Origin: Steromphala cineraria
Lineage: Eukaryota; Mollusca; Gastropoda; Trochida; Trochidae
Length of the DNA stretch: 64,000 bases
Reading direction: 5' to 3'
NCBI GenBank assembly: GCA_916613615.1
Contig: OU744730.1
Location: 25,801,406-25,865,405, forward strand
In this document: positions 1 through 12,887 of the stretch, piece after piece
Position numbering within the stretch: position 1 is the stretch's first letter
How the letters are laid out: every line of letters starts with the position of its first letter
Program-made: the position numbers and the translations under genes
Notes under the pieces: generated by a model
Seen by the model: only the letters and a program-made list of their open reading frames with translations
Database searches by the model: none
What the model was told of the DNA's origin: nothing

Positions 1-561
1 TTTCTTATTTACCAGTATATGCAATATTTATGATTAAACAATTTTTTTTTAATAAAATTTTGCCAAAAATAAAAAAACATTCTGAGAAACTCTGACATTT
101 ATGTCCTTTTATATTGCAATATTCATTATTTAAAAAAAAAGTTTTCACCCTCAACCACCCACTTCATAAACTCTAGCATTCATTTTCAATATATCCAACA
201 TTTGATGATTAACCAAAAAAATTTCCGTTTACTACCCCCAAACAAACTCTAACATTTGTTCTCAATATATATATATGTATCAAACATTTGTGAATAACCA
301 GCTAACTCCCTTAAAGTACCCCAAGTAACTCTAATATTTGTTTTCAATATAATATTATAACCAACATTTGTGATTAACCAGCAATTTTTTTTACGTAGAC
401 TACCCCTAAGTAACTCTGACATTTATTTTCAATATACTGGTACCAACATTTGTTATAAACCTGCAAACTTTCCAATAAACGACCCCCAAGCATTTATTTT
501 CAATATACTGGGGGGTAAGAGTAAAATGTATAATAAAACCACAAATTTTCCTCAATTTCAG
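1..561. repeat. Degenerate ~82-bp tandem repeat, probably inside a TAT intron
   Basis: This stretch lies upstream of the first visible TAT exon and has no open frame of its own that reads as protein. From about 60 to 515 it repeats a unit containing CAACATTTG, GATTAACC, a CCCC(A/T)AG block, AACTCT and TTTCAATAT. Copies of the CATTTG/TAACC motif start near 197, 280, 362 and 442, giving a period of roughly 80-84 bases. I read it as an intronic minisatellite. Confidence 0.6.
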
Positions 562-3500
562 GTTGTGAGAAGGCGAGAATGGCTGTTGCTAAGCATATCG
601 CTGCCCCAGGTGCTGAAATTACATATAAGGTAACTAATAGTTCTGGTTTGTGACTTTATGTAAAATTGTAAATTTTGATACAATCTAGGATGGGAAGTTG
701 TTCAAGGTTTTGCATATTAAATGTAGATAATATAGATTATATTAAATCATAAAAAAATTCAAGTCTGATTGATAACTTTTCAAAATAACTGGTTTTTCGC
801 AGTGAACATAATGCTTTTCCTTTTAGTATATCTTTTGCTCAAAGGCCTTACATGACAAGATAGGGAGTTTTACACATAATCTGTTTTTAATTGTTAGTCT
901 TCAATCTGTTATCAATCATTAGTTAACTTTTCACATAACGTAAGACAGGCTTTTTGACTTACTTATCTGGCATCACATTTTCTAAAACTTTTTCTACGAA
1001 GATGAATTTTGGTCAGAAATACCAAGGGGATCAAATTTTTTACATATTGTAATTACTCTTTAAAACTTAATTCAAAATTTATAGAACAATGGAGTAACAG
1101 TTTGAATGTTAGAGTTGAATTCTGATTATTTCAAGCTCTAGAGTCTGACTACATTGATTTTGCTCTACAATTGTCATCCTTTATTTACAGGATGTGATTC
1201 TCTGCAGTGGATGTTCCAGTGCTCTGGACTTGTGTATCACTTGCCTGGCAAATCCTGGAGACAATATCCTGTGTCCTAGACCAGGATTCTCCATTTACAA
1301 GACCCTTGCGGAATCTCTTGGTATCGAGGTTCAACAGTACAATCTGCTGGTGAGTGCCAATATCATAATGTGCAAACTTATATGGCGCCTTTTCCACGTC
1401 CTTAGACATGCTCAAAGCACTACATAATTACCCTGAAGGAGTGTATTTTCACAGCTGATACTACGCACTACCTACGACCACGTAGGTCAGTACATCCAAA
1501 TTCCAGGTACCCACTTTAACAGCTGGGTCGACTGAGTGCAATGTTCTGAAGTGCCTTGCCCAGGGACAGAACACAGGATGAGACCCATTGTTTAAAAATT
1601 TTTGGTGTCTCCACCAGGATTTACACCCGGTTCTCTGGCATGAGAGGCCCACATGCTAACCACCACACTGTGCCAATATTCAATCGTGTAATGTATAAGA
1701 AATTTGAATAACTAAGGATGGGTATTGTTCCTCATTTATGTGATGCAATTTATTGTGTATTGTCTCTAAACAGCAAGAATGGTTTGGTTCCAACTTCTGT
1801 TTGATCAAATTTGTTGATATATATTATATTTTTCTATTTTAAAGCCTGAGAAGTCATGGGAGGCAGATCTCGGTCACATGGAAGAGTTGATCAACGACAA
1901 CACAGCAGCCATCATCGTGACCAACCCGTCCAACCCCTGTGGTTCTGTCTACACTGCCGAACATCTGAAGCAGATTCTGGCAGTGGCAGAGAAACACAAG
2001 CTGCCAATCATTGCTGATGAAATCTACGAGCACTTTGTGAGTTCTATAACATAATTATTTTTATTTCAATCATGAGTTCTTGCCATAATAATATTTTTCA
2101 TCAATCATGTTCTTCATAAGGGGTTACAAAAACGTTTGTCTTTGAAAGCTTTTTGGTTGTCAAAAATTAATGAAATATTTATGGGTTCATGTACTTGGAC
2201 AAAGGTGGTGAGGAGTATATAATAATTTATTTATTATTTATCAATATTTATTTAATATATTCTTTGACACACTGATAAAAAATAGATCAAAGATTTATTT
2301 TAAAAAGATAAAAAAAACATTGTGTGTTATACAGAAGAATACACATTGAATTATCTGATCTGTCTATCACATACAAATATCATGAACTGAAACATTACAT
2401 ATCTTTGTATATTTAGAAAAAAATCCTTAATTATGGATAAATAGTAAAATAAATGTAAGAAACATAAGTTTTGCAGATCTAAAGAAATCTAACGAACATG
2501 AAAATCTTTGTACAGGTGTTCCCAGGACTGAAGTACCATCCCATTGCTTCTCTCACCACAGAGGTGCCCGTACTCTCATGTGGAGGACTTACAAAGAGGT
2601 ATGTTTAAGTGACATTCCTACACAATGCAGGCTCCAAAACATTTGTTTCTGTTTATAGGGGTGAAAGTATCAAATTAGATAATTATACAATCGTGAAATA
2701 TCAGCAAATGTACTGATTGTTGTTGACAATATCATTTAGATGTGAATGAGTCAAATAATAAATTAGAGAGTTTAACAAGAGTTTTTTATCTAAAATTTAA
2801 CAATGTACATATTTGTAACATTTCATAACAAATAATATGAATTAATGATGTTATCGTTTATATCACATGCTCTTCATTTCATTCCGCTATCCATGTGAAA
2901 CATTGTTTAATCACGTTTATTTGAAATACTTTGTGCAATATTTTCAATCATTACATTCTTAAACATAGTGTTACATTTAACTTAAGTTCATGAAGTTGTT
3001 ATAATTTATTTCTACATTGTTGCCACTTCTAATGTTTAATGATTTTTACATGGAAAATTAGTCAAAATTTTATACAATGAAAATCACTTGTCTTTTCCTA
3101 GGTTTCTGGTACCTGGGTGGCGATTGGGATGGATTGCTATAATTGATCGCAATGATGCATTTAAACAGGTCAGTTGCATTGACCATTAGCCTTTTGGAAA
3201 TCTTGATTGTCGGTCTTGATTTTGAAATTGCAAGATATTTTACATTTTTAGCTTTTGTTTCTTTATCAAAAAAAATATAAATGGATCATTTCGCTTGTTT
3301 TTGAACTTTAAAGAATAACATGAATTAAAAAGATTATTTATGTTTGCTTGTCTATTTTCATTATAAAGGGACATTATTGATGATTTTGTACCTAAAATTC
3401 AGATTCCATTCTTGTATTATTCATTAAATATTTTATGTTAAAGGTGAAGATAGGTTTCAGGTATTGTGTATACCTATAAACAAATTTTGAGGCCCTTACT

Positions 3501-6500
3501 TTCGCCAAAATGTACGTATAGGCATGACAGCATATATCACAATAAGAAAATTTATGAAATCTGCAATAGAACTATAAACTTAATTTCCCTCTTGCAGTCA
3601 AAACAGTTATAACTGAATCCGGTCATTTATGAATACATCAACAAAGCATTTGATGCTTGTTGGGTCAATTGCATGTTAGTGTAATATTATATCAACAATT
3701 CATTAATTCCAGGTGCGCACAGGTCTACTCCACCTGTCCCAGAAGATCCTTGGCCCCAACTCGTTAGTACAGGCCGCCATACCTACCATTCTGGAGAAGA
3801 CTCCCCAGTCCTTCTACCTGGAGACCACCAACTATCTCAAGGTGGGCTTTTTGTTAAAGAGCCACTCCGTGGTTTTCATCATTAATTATAACTTGACTTC
3901 GATAAATACTCGTTTCTTATTGGTTGATTTGAAGGATTTCCCAGTGTTGAATGGCAATGAACACCCGCAAATTGGCTGAGGTGAATCACTGGGAAAGGAT
4001 ACATTATTTGGTCCGTCTCAACATCAAAATGTTCTGATTCTCCTAATATTCGAGCCTGATTCAAATTTTACTGTTGTTGTTGTCATTTTCTAACTTGTGC
4101 ATTCCTGTACATGCCAAAATCCTTTTCTATTTGCTTTATATGTAATATGTAATTAACGTTCAATTTCGATAAATAGTTGCGTTCATAAATCTTTCGCGAT
4201 TGATTGTTATTCAACATCCGCAAATTTAAGCATTTAAAACCTTTAGCGTTAAAAACTAAATTTGGAGAAATCCCGGAAAGTTTACAATTGCAACTATTTA
4301 ACTTCTAATTATTATGCTTTGACATGAACATAAATGGCTTAATTCATTTTATAAATCAAAAACAATCCACACGCTTATCTCCATATGTCACTCCATATTT
4401 TGGCATTTTATTTGTAAAATTGCTTATGCTCAACAAGATACTTGAAACAAATATAATTTTTTTATAGAAAAATGCCGACATGTTCTACAAGAAGCTCGCC
4501 GCAGTGCCCGGTCTACGTCCTGTCATGCCCCAGGGGGCCATGTACATGATGGTACGTTAATGTAACTACAAAAGAAAATACTTCTGCAAACTTATACAAT
4601 CAATTTTAGTGTATTTCCATGATCAGTGCTCAGCTTCCCTATTGGCTCAGATGATTGGGAAAGTGTTAGACTTTGTGATCTATTTTTGAAGGAATTTGTG
4701 CCTTAACATCTTAAAATTTATTCTTAAAGAGACAAGAGGTGTTTCTTCAGTTATATCCCTTTACATGTGATATAGTACTCACAAAATGGGTTTGTGCTTC
4801 TCTTGAAGGATTAAAATTCATTTCTCCACTTGTAATAACCTTGAACTGCACCCAACAAAGTATTAAGTTTTATGGAGCACTTACAACCATACCGCTGCAA
4901 AGTAATATATACTTACCTTTTCATTTATCATATTTCAAAGTTTGTACAGTATCTATGATAACCAATAAATACTATACAACTGCAAATCTGTAAATGATAA
5001 GCATGTAAATAGTATATATACGTCTGATCAAGGGGAGCCTTCATTCCCTGAAACGTAACATGAGTTTATTCCTTGAAGATTGTGTCTTGTTTAAAGTTCC
5101 GTTTGGCGGGTCTCCGACCCCCTCTTTCTTATATCAGTAATAGGTGTTTGATTGTCGACTCAAGCAGTTTTCTAGCCTATTCTATTTAACATAGAAATCC
5201 CATGACATTTTTCACACAAGAAAAATATATCCAACATTAAATAATTGGCAAGTCTCTTTAGGTTTTAAGATGTTGAAACATATCTATATTCTTACAATAT
5301 GCAGGTTGGCTACAACTCTGCCAAGTTCCCCGACTTACAGTGTTTCTTTAGGTTTTAGAATGATGAAACATATCTTTATTTCTACAATTTGCAGGTCGGC
5401 TACGACCCTGCCAAGTTCCCGGACTTCCACTCGGACATCGAGTTCACCCAGAGTCTCATCTCCCAACAGAGTGTCTTCTGTCTGCCCTCCACTGTGAGTA
5501 TGATCATGTAATATCTACCAGGAAAATTCATTCTCTCCCCACAGAGGCAGATCAAGTCATGTCAATTTAGCCTCTGTTCTAATTAGATTAAATTTGTGGG
5601 TTCCGGCAGTTTCCCCTGGTGCAAAATAATTGCATGACAACCCATTTGAATTTTTTAACAAATGAAAATGCTTCTTGCATGGAAAGGGTGGTTCATATCT
5701 AAAAGTTTTTGCCATCATTTAGTAGCCAAAATGATGAGTGTCGCTGATATTGCCTCCAATCAGGCATCTACCATTCTACACCACAAATTTGGTGAATTAA
5801 AACAAAGCTAAATCAACATGACTTGATCTGCCTCTGTGGGGAGAGAATGAGGGTAATTATGAGGGTGCACATCTTTCATAACATACACATGGCCAAATAT
5901 TATGATATCTGATATGGTAAACATGGATTGTAGGGATTGGACAAACATAGATGACAACCTATTGGAATATGGTAGGTATCCTCTGCAATTTTGAGTAAAG
6001 AGCTGTGAGAAGACTGTTTGTTTGTTTATATTCCCTTACCCTCACAAAATCCTAATAATATAAATAATAAAATATTAAACTCCTTATGTTTAATCATTTG
6101 CCTTACAAAACCCTGTCTTTGACTTTCACAGAGGCAGAATTTTGAATGGGGGAGGGGGGTCGACTGATGATTTTCTAAGTTCAAAAGGGGGGTTTTCAGG
6201 TGTAAATCCCTGTACCTCCCTTCTTTTTCTGCCACTGTTTCATGCATTAATCATGACAGATATTGACTTGTCAATTACAGTGTTTACTGTACCTAACTAC
6301 TTTAAAATATTGGCAGGTTGGGGAAGGGGTCGCCCTTTTCGCTGTATATATTTTCAAAAAAAATTGAAATGAGGGGGGGGGGGGGGGGGGGGGGGGGGGT
6401 TCAGTTTAAACCTCTGTACCTCTTGTCTTCAGGCATTCAAGCATAATCATCGGAAATATTGACTCTATTGCAGTGTTTCCAGTACTCCAACTACTTCCGT

Positions 6501-6662
6501 ATTGTACTGACAGTTCCAACAGACAGGGTTGAGGAGGCCTGCAAGAGAATCAAAGAGTTTTGCGCCTACCATTACAATAACGAACACATTGACGAGGTCA
6601 ATGCAACCAATGGGAAGGCAGCATTCGACAGCGATGAGGAAAACATACAAGGAATTGATTAG
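562..6662 (+). CDS. Tyrosine aminotransferase, 3' nine coding exons (5' end outside window)
   Basis: A PLP-dependent fold-type I enzyme that transaminates tyrosine with 2-oxoglutarate to 4-hydroxyphenylpyruvate, the first step of tyrosine breakdown. Exons: 562-629, 1191-1349, 1845-2036, 2516-2598, 3102-3168, 3713-3841, 4468-4551, 5395-5493, 6474-6662. All have AG/GT borders and their phases join into one frame of 355 residues ending in TAG at 6660-6662. Visible motifs, numbered in this fragment: NPSNPCGS (about 102-109), ADEIY (132-136; Asp133, Tyr136 bind PLP), [18 protein letters not shown] with Schiff-base Lys166, and substrate-carboxylate Arg302 in YFRIVLTVP. The family is usually about 420-450 residues, so some 70-90 N-terminal residues, including the start, lie off the left edge. 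The Asp-rich C-terminal tail is family-typical. Introns contain a SINE, a MITE, a duplicated exon edge and a poly-G run. The run of TAT-like motifs makes a generic class I aminotransferase unlikely. Confidence 0.95.
1449..1680 (-). mobile_element. tRNA-derived SINE in TAT intron
   Basis: Read on the minus strand, the head near 1676-1605 has a tRNA-like A box (GTGGTTAGCATG) and a B box-like GGGTGTAAATCC, followed by a body with the words GGGCAAGGCACTTC, GCACTCAG and CCCAGCTGTT. The same order of words occurs in the copy at 41600-41832, so this is a dispersed family with a conserved central part. It lies in the intron between the exons ending at 1349 and starting at 1845. Confidence 0.7.
5254..5430 (+). 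repeat. 90-bp tandem duplication of an intron-exon boundary in TAT
   Basis: Copy 1 (5254-5340) and copy 2 (5344-5430) are offset by exactly 90 bases. Each contains the same polypyrimidine tract, a GCAG acceptor and the first 36 coding bases of the exon that starts at 5395. Copy 1 thus carries a decoy acceptor at 5301-5304 and a 12-codon pseudo-exon start (5305-5340). Reading through copy 1 reaches an in-frame TAG just before the true acceptor, and no good donor follows the 12 codons, so copy 2 is taken as the functional exon. Confidence 0.85.
5529..5849. mobile_element. MITE, CTCCCCACAGAGGCAG family, in TAT intron
   Basis: The ends are inverted repeats: CATTCTCTCCCCACAGAGGC at 5529 and its complement ending at 5849 (GAGAGAATG). 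The interior matches the copies at 11231-11569 and 54148-54504, including TGATTGGAGGCAATC-like and CATGGAAAGGGTGG words. There is no coding capacity. It lies in the intron between the exons ending at 5493 and starting at 6474. Confidence 0.8.
6373..6399 (+). repeat. Run of 27 consecutive G
   Basis: An uninterrupted G homopolymer on the plus (transcribed) strand, 74 bases before the last TAT exon. Smaller G-rich patches precede it at 6147-6160 and 6320-6330. In RNA this is able to form G-quadruplexes. The exact length may be affected by sequencing or assembly error. Confidence 0.8.
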
Positions 6663-8453
6663 ACAAAACACAGTACTTAATTGATCAGTTTTTATTGCAA
6701 GTATCTTTTCACAACCCAAGATTTTAGAAAATGCATTTTACAATCACGCTTTCATGTTATGATGGGCCTTGTATCCAATTAAAATTATTTTTGTCATATA
6801 TTTTTTTTAAATAATTTTGACTGGGTTATTAGAATATATGTAACTTATGAATATTTAGGCCTGTATTTGAGTTTTGAACTAAAACAGTTTAAGTAAATTG
6901 GTTTTCTTTTATAAGTAGAAATATATAATGTGTTTTTTCTAAATTTGAAAATAAGGTTGTGTTATGATGTAGGCATTATAAACTCATTGAGTAATAACCA
7001 ATATATCTGTCATCTTTTGAAAGTGCTATAAAGATATAATCATATAGAGGTCATATTTATCATTTCATTGATAAGAGGGAGTTTGCTGTGTTATTATTGT
7101 AATATCTGCATTTGGGTTAGTTGAGTCTCTCAGGTTTGAATTAAGTTCTGTAAACAAGATTTTTATTCACATTTGTGATATATAATTTATCATGATTCCA
7201 TTTTCTGACAAATATTCTGGATTTATTCTGATGCAGATAAAATGCAAACCTGTTGACGTTACAAAGATCTGTAAATAGACTTATAAAAGTTCAATTCAAC
7301 AAATTGAATACAATATGTTTTATTTCTACATGACATACAGAATCTCCTGTGAAATTTCTTTCATAAAATTAGCACAAAGTTTCTAAACATTTTATGTGAA
7401 TGACAAAATGTGGAAAGCACAAACATTTTTGTTTCCAGGGATAAAAAGCTCTCCTTTGTATCAATGTGTCCTTTTTTCCTGTCATGAAATGCACAAATAA
7501 TGTTTTATTTTACTTTTGCACAAAGATCAACTGTTTTACTTAATTTTGTGTGGCTAAACCATGTCTTTTGAAGCTATCTGTATAGAGAGATAATAAAATG
7601 ATAAATGATAAATGCTCTATGTCACGAAGGACATGTATATCCTGTATATAACATATGTGCCTTATTGGATAATATGAAAAACTTTTGTTTATTGCCTTGA
7701 AATGTTTACATGATTATTATATGAAATTTGATCTTTGTACTGAAAGGTTATTACTGGAAAGTTTTTGCATACTACATTGAGGAAGAATAGTAGTATTTTA
7801 ATAAATCACAAACATATACAAAATTTATAGGAAAAAACCCATTAATTTTTAAAAAATTATATATAGCAAAAATTATATGAAAAAAAGAAGTTATAATCAC
7901 TGTAAATATTGTAGATGAAATATGTTTCGAAATGTACATGTATATGGGCTTAAGGCCTACACACATGAATAAACACACTTGACTTGACTTGACTATATGA
8001 AAAAACGAAGTAGTTAATTGCATTGAAAGACAATTCAATTTTGTGTCCATGTTTTGCACTTTTGCAAACACTGAATGACTGTGTAATTATAAATTCATGT
8101 AATTGCAAAAGTATATAACTATGCTGTTAAGATGAATATGATTATTGACAAATAGCCCAAAAATAGAATAATGAACTTTGCCTATGTCAATTAACATGAG
8201 AAATATTCCAATAACAGGTTAAAATTACAGAGGGTATGGTATTATTTCCTTGACACTCAATTTCCAACACCAAGAATTATTTCAGGATATTTTTGTATTG
8301 ATTATGATCATGATAATCATGGTAAGACCTATATAACTGACAAGCTCCATATGCTATCTTGCTTCAGAAGCTTGCCTTCTCTTGCCTAGATCACTACATC
8401 ATAACAGAATTTCAACTTTTACTTCAAGTTTTTCAATGTGTATGCCTGAAAGT
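6663..8453 (+). other. TAT 3' UTR and downstream noncoding sequence
   Basis: AT-rich sequence after the TAT stop. AATAAA occurs at 7592-7597 and ATTAAA-type hexamers occur earlier (near 6778), but I cannot choose the cleavage site. A retroelement-like tail is seen near 7925-7994: CATGAATAAACACA followed by repeated CTTGA pentamers. No other gene is visible. Confidence 0.5.
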
Positions 8454-8792
8454 TTAAAGTGACAGTAGCATGTTTTTTTTAAATTTATATTTTCAAGTTA
8501 AACTGATAATTGTACCTTAATTAGTTTGATAGTGTCAAAAATCTCATACCACAAACCAATCATAAATAGTCAGAGAACAAGATTCACATCAAGTCCATAG
8601 GCGGCCATGTTTGTGTGAGCACCTTTAATTCATTTTGTGTAAGAAAAAGGAATTGCTTGGCTAAACTTTACATTATTTGATTTATACTGCTTCATTTAGT
8701 TTAAATACATTGTCTTTCAATTGGAATCGTTTATTTTTATTTTCCTGACATACCTTTTATTACCCCTAAAAATGAGCTACTGCCCCTTTAAG
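8454..8792 (+). mobile_element. MITE, GGGGCAGTAGCACG family (copy a, diverged)
   Basis: Bounded by TTAA, with imperfect inverted ends (GTGACAGTAGCATG on the left, CTACTGCCCCTTTAA on the right). It contains the family words GGCGGCCAT, AACACCTTTAATTCATTT and TGTCTTTCAATTGGAA. Other copies are at 28040, 52191, 56746, 60372, 61966 and 61940-62630. There is no open frame. Confidence 0.8.
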
Positions 8793-8945
8793 CTGCAAAA
8801 TTTCTGCTAAAGAGTATTTTGAATAAAGTAATTTGCCTATTAGTAAGTTGACACCACAAGTCTCTCCACACATATCTCTATGTGAGGCAGGGAACTTCCC
8901 TTCTGAAACTCTCCAAAATCGAGCTGTTAACTGAGCTAAGTCTGT

Positions 8946-8989
8946 CCAAGGATTTTCATAGCTCTGAAATATGCTATGAAAATCCTTGG
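8946..8989. repeat. Perfect 17-bp palindrome with short spacer
   Basis: CCAAGGATTTTCATAGC is followed by a 10-base spacer and its exact reverse complement. The sequence CTGTCCA lies on both sides, suggesting a local inverted duplication. No gene context. Confidence 0.75.
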
Positions 8990-9031
8990 TCTGTCCAACA
9001 GCCCCTGAAACAAAATATCTTTTATCCTCAT

Positions 9032-9524
9032 CAGGGCTCCAGATAATTCTTTTGACTCATGCGTATTTCACTCATCAAATTTTAGATTGAGCACATTTAA
9101 AAAAATGTGAGGAGTATTTCACTCATCAAATTTTAAATTGAGGAGTATAATAGCAAATGAATTAAAACAAAGGAGTATATTACCAATTTCAACATTTTAT
9201 TTCTGAAAGAGACAAGTTAACTTAGCAATCCTGAACCTGTGTTCCCCGAACATGCATGATGATTAAATCGATGGCAGCAGGCTGATTCGGAAATTTGAAA
9301 ATCTCTTTGTGAAAGCTTGACATTTTATTCAAGATGTTAAACAAATCGTAACTGTTGAACCAAAACATTATTTGACAATAACCTTTACGCATGTGAATAA
9401 AATCTTACTCGTATTCTGAGAAAATTATGCGTATCTGTCACTCATTGATTTCATAATTTATGCGTAAAACTTTGAAATTGTCCATGCGTATTTTACGCAG
9501 ATACGCATCTTATCTGGGGCCCTG
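9032..9524. mobile_element. hAT-like nonautonomous element
   Basis: Starts CAGGGCTCCAGATAA and ends TTATCTGGGGCCCTG, which are near-perfect inverted ends. It is flanked by an identical CCTCAT at 9026-9031 and 9525-9530. CAGGG-type ends suggest the hAT superfamily, although hAT duplications are usually 8 bp. The interior has a direct repeat (CACTCATCAAATTTTA near 9069 and 9119) and several ATGCGTA words. There is no transposase frame. Confidence 0.65.
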
Positions 9525-10721
9525 CCTCATGCAAGTCTATGTTGTTGTAGCAAGTCTAGATCACTGCAGTTTCAAGATGAACAGCTTCAGTGGGCTCCTA
9601 TCAATTTTTATAGTAGATTTAAGATGTATTTTAAATTCAGAGACTAAAATTAAGTCTACTGAGTTAACATGAGTCAATAGGTTGTCACAATATCTGATCT
9701 TTTTGTAAAACTTTCATATGGTGATAATGATGTGGCTATGTTAATGCCAGATGTTTATTTTGTTAAATGACTGTTTGGAATATCACTTACAATGATAGTC
9801 CTATTAATAGGAGAAAAGAGGAGTTTGTCATTTGGGAGATAATCTGTTGAAATTTATTTAAGAAATAGCAAAATTCCTTGACCGTCACAATTTCCTCATT
9901 TCAAAAATTATAATTAATCTTAAATTCATTCCAATGTTACCTCTTGTTAACAATAATTTACAATGCAATTTAATCAATGCAATATGAGATATGAATGTAC
10001 AAATATTTAATTGAAGGAATGACGCTCGTGTGATTGAAATTTCGTCGTGATGTCTCAGTTTTAAACTGAAATAAATCTAGAACTATATTGATAATATTAT
10101 TATGTTAAAAAAGGAAAGACCTTATAATGTTTTAATTTAGAACAAAACAATTACAGAAGGAAATTATGTTTTCTTTTTGAAAATATATTGAAAAAAATTG
10201 TTTCTTACGTTTCATAGAAAATAAATGTTTAGGTAGATTAATTATAATGAATCAATGAAATTGAATGTAGTTGTATGTGTGTTAGAGGAATTAAATTGAC
10301 AATCAATGCGTGATTTAAAAGCATGTTAAAAACATTGCTGTGATTATATATTATATATCCTTAAATTTCCAGTGACAAATATGATCTGTGATAAAGAATG
10401 AATATGCCTATAGCCTTAGTTGATGTGAATTATACAATCTAATTGTTAAAAATACCTTGTATTGCTTTTAACATGTGGATATGATTTTCCATACATAAGT
10501 ATTATTAATTATTATTAATTCAATGTTATTGAGATGTGACAAACGTTTTAGGCAACTTTTGTTGTTTTATTTGTTGGCATTTGAAGGTTTTAGGACCCGG
10601 TGTTGTTTTAGAGTTTTAGCATATCAGGCTATAAGGCTGATAAGCATACAATTTAATGTTTTTATTTTATTTTATTTTATTAGACTTAATCATTCAGTTT
10701 AACAACCTCTTTAATCACTTA

Positions 10722-10981
10722 TACGGTAATTTCTCCATTAATTCAACATCTCCAATAATTCAACCACATAATTTTTCTCTTATGGAACCAATTCAAATCA
10801 ATTCCAACATTTCAACCAAGTGAAAAAGTTGATTCTCCTTATTTTCATACAATGCTTGAAATACTTATTTAATTTTATCATAGTGTAAAATGAGCCACCA
10901 AAAGTGAAAATAATTCAACAATAGACCTTTTCTGAGAATCTTTGAAAATTGGATGGTCGAATTAATAAAGAAATTACGGTA
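10722..10981. mobile_element. Short MITE with ACGGTAATTTCT ends
   Basis: Left end ACGGTAATTTCTCCATTAAT and right end ATTAATAAAGAAATTACGGT form imperfect inverted repeats of about 22 bases bounded by TA. The interior is AT-rich with repeated AATTCAAC words. It is noncoding. Confidence 0.6.
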
Positions 10982-11230
10982 ATCATTTTATGTTTTTATA
11001 TGTATTAACCTGGATTTATGTATATTATATATTAGGGTTTGTCTCTATAATCCTGTTGTTGTTTTGTTGCATATTTTATTGACTTATCTATTGGAAATAG
11101 TTATTTTTGTTGTGAAATACTTTATATTCAAGCATTGTATTCATTGTGCCTTTCCACTTCAAGGTTTCCATGCAATGAATTATCTCTGAAATGCTTGATG
11201 AATTTATCTGAGATGATATAAGTTATTGCA

Positions 11231-11569
11231 CATTCCCTCGCCACAGAGGCAGATCGATCATGTTGATTTAGCCTCTGTTCTAATTTGTGGTGTATAATGG
11301 GAGATGCCTGATTGGAGGCAATCAAAGTTTGTTCTGCAATCAGCGACGCTGTTCTAAAATCATCATTTTAGCTACTGAATCATGGCAAAAACTTTTGAAA
11401 TATTAACCACTGTTTCCATGTGAGATGTTTCCATTAGCTAAAAACATTCTATTGGATTCAGTGGTGCATTTTTTTCCGCTAGGGGAAACTGCCGGAACCC
11501 ACAGATTTAGTCTAATTAAATCAGAGGCTGAATCAACATGACTTGATCTGCCTCTGTGGGGAGAGAATG
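11231..11569. mobile_element. MITE, CTCCCCACAGAGGCAG family (intergenic copy)
   Basis: Inverted ends as in the copy at 5529-5849; the left end reads CATTCCCTCGCCACAGAGGC and the right end is intact. The interior shares the GATTGGAGGCAATC and CCGGAACCCACAGATTTAG words. No coding sequence. Confidence 0.8.
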
Positions 11570-12887
11570 ACAATGGGATGAAACATTGCATAAATGAACA
11601 TATCAATGTTATATATATACATATATATTTTGGTGAAGGTTTGTGTAGAATAGTGGACCAAATATTTTAACCTAAAAAAATTCTGTCAATGAAAAAGCTT
11701 GAACATTGCCTGTGAAGAAATGAATTTAAAAACCTTTAGTGTAATTAAATAAATTCAAAATGAATGTCATTTTAGAGCCACTTGATGATTTTCATAGAAC
11801 CAATTGTTGGCTTTTTAAAACATTTAATTACCGATATCCATATCACTTTTATGTTTCCTTCAAGTGAAGTGTTTGAGGCATCACAGGAAATCATCACCAA
11901 AGTGATGTCAAATAATGAACAATTGAAAATCAAAATCCATAACTAAGTCAAATATAAGATATAATAAATGATAAAAATGATAAAATTGCTATGACTTCAG
12001 AACCCATTTAGACTCAGGCAATCATAATTTTAATGAAATCAAAAGGGAATTAAAAAAAATTTAAAATCATTTGTTCTTAAAATTTCTAAAGAAAAACCTA
12101 TTTTTTCAAATGTAATATGATCGTCGGAGGGTCGAATATCTCATTTCTTGACCTGATCCTCCTTATAGGAGGAAGAAATTTTCAGTTATAAAATATCAAG
12201 AAAAAAATACTGACAACCATTTTAATGTGTACGCCTTTTTGTCATTTGAGATAGGGAGTTGGATTCAAGCAGTTGAACATAACATGTTAAATTTGTTTAA
12301 GAACTGACACTTTATCTTGAATAAATTTTTGTGAGAAGTTATTTTTTCAATATATGTATGCTGAACTTGACAATCAATTTATATGATGTACAATTGTTAT
12401 GAAGTATTTGTTGATTTTGCATGTATGAATTTGATGACTTGTGCCTTTCTAATATTCGGATACATTGCATTTAAAGTTGCGAGTCCATACCAAACTGTAT
12501 TTATAGGGTACAGTGGCAGCTGTGAACATAGTAGGGTGATCTGGGTTATTTACAGTATTTGTTTTGACAGTATTTACAGTATCATAATCACTATTTTTTG
12601 TGTCAGATTTATTTGAGTGAAGCATTTGAATAAATATGGTATTAAATCAAAATGAACGTTTTCTTTTTTTTGCTTATATGGTCTTTTATGGCTATAAATG
12701 AGCATATGGCATGGCGTTCAGCGTCCTTTTGTGAACTGTTTGTTTGACGGCTCAGACGGTACTTCTCACAAAGGGTTGCAAAGCAGAATCCTAGTTGATG
12801 GATTCCTTAGCTGATGAAAATAATGTTTTATAGATTTGTTGAGCCTGTTTCACATAAGAGGGCCCTTGGGGCAACCTTCTTGAATCC

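Noticed and set aside
1185..1652. Antisense open frames over TAT exon 2 and the adjacent SINE
   Set aside because: Shadow of the coding exon and of the SINE.
12383..12616. 77-residue hydrophobic open frame
   Set aside because: Short, low-complexity AT-driven hydrophobic sequence with no recognisable family, splice partners or conserved motif.
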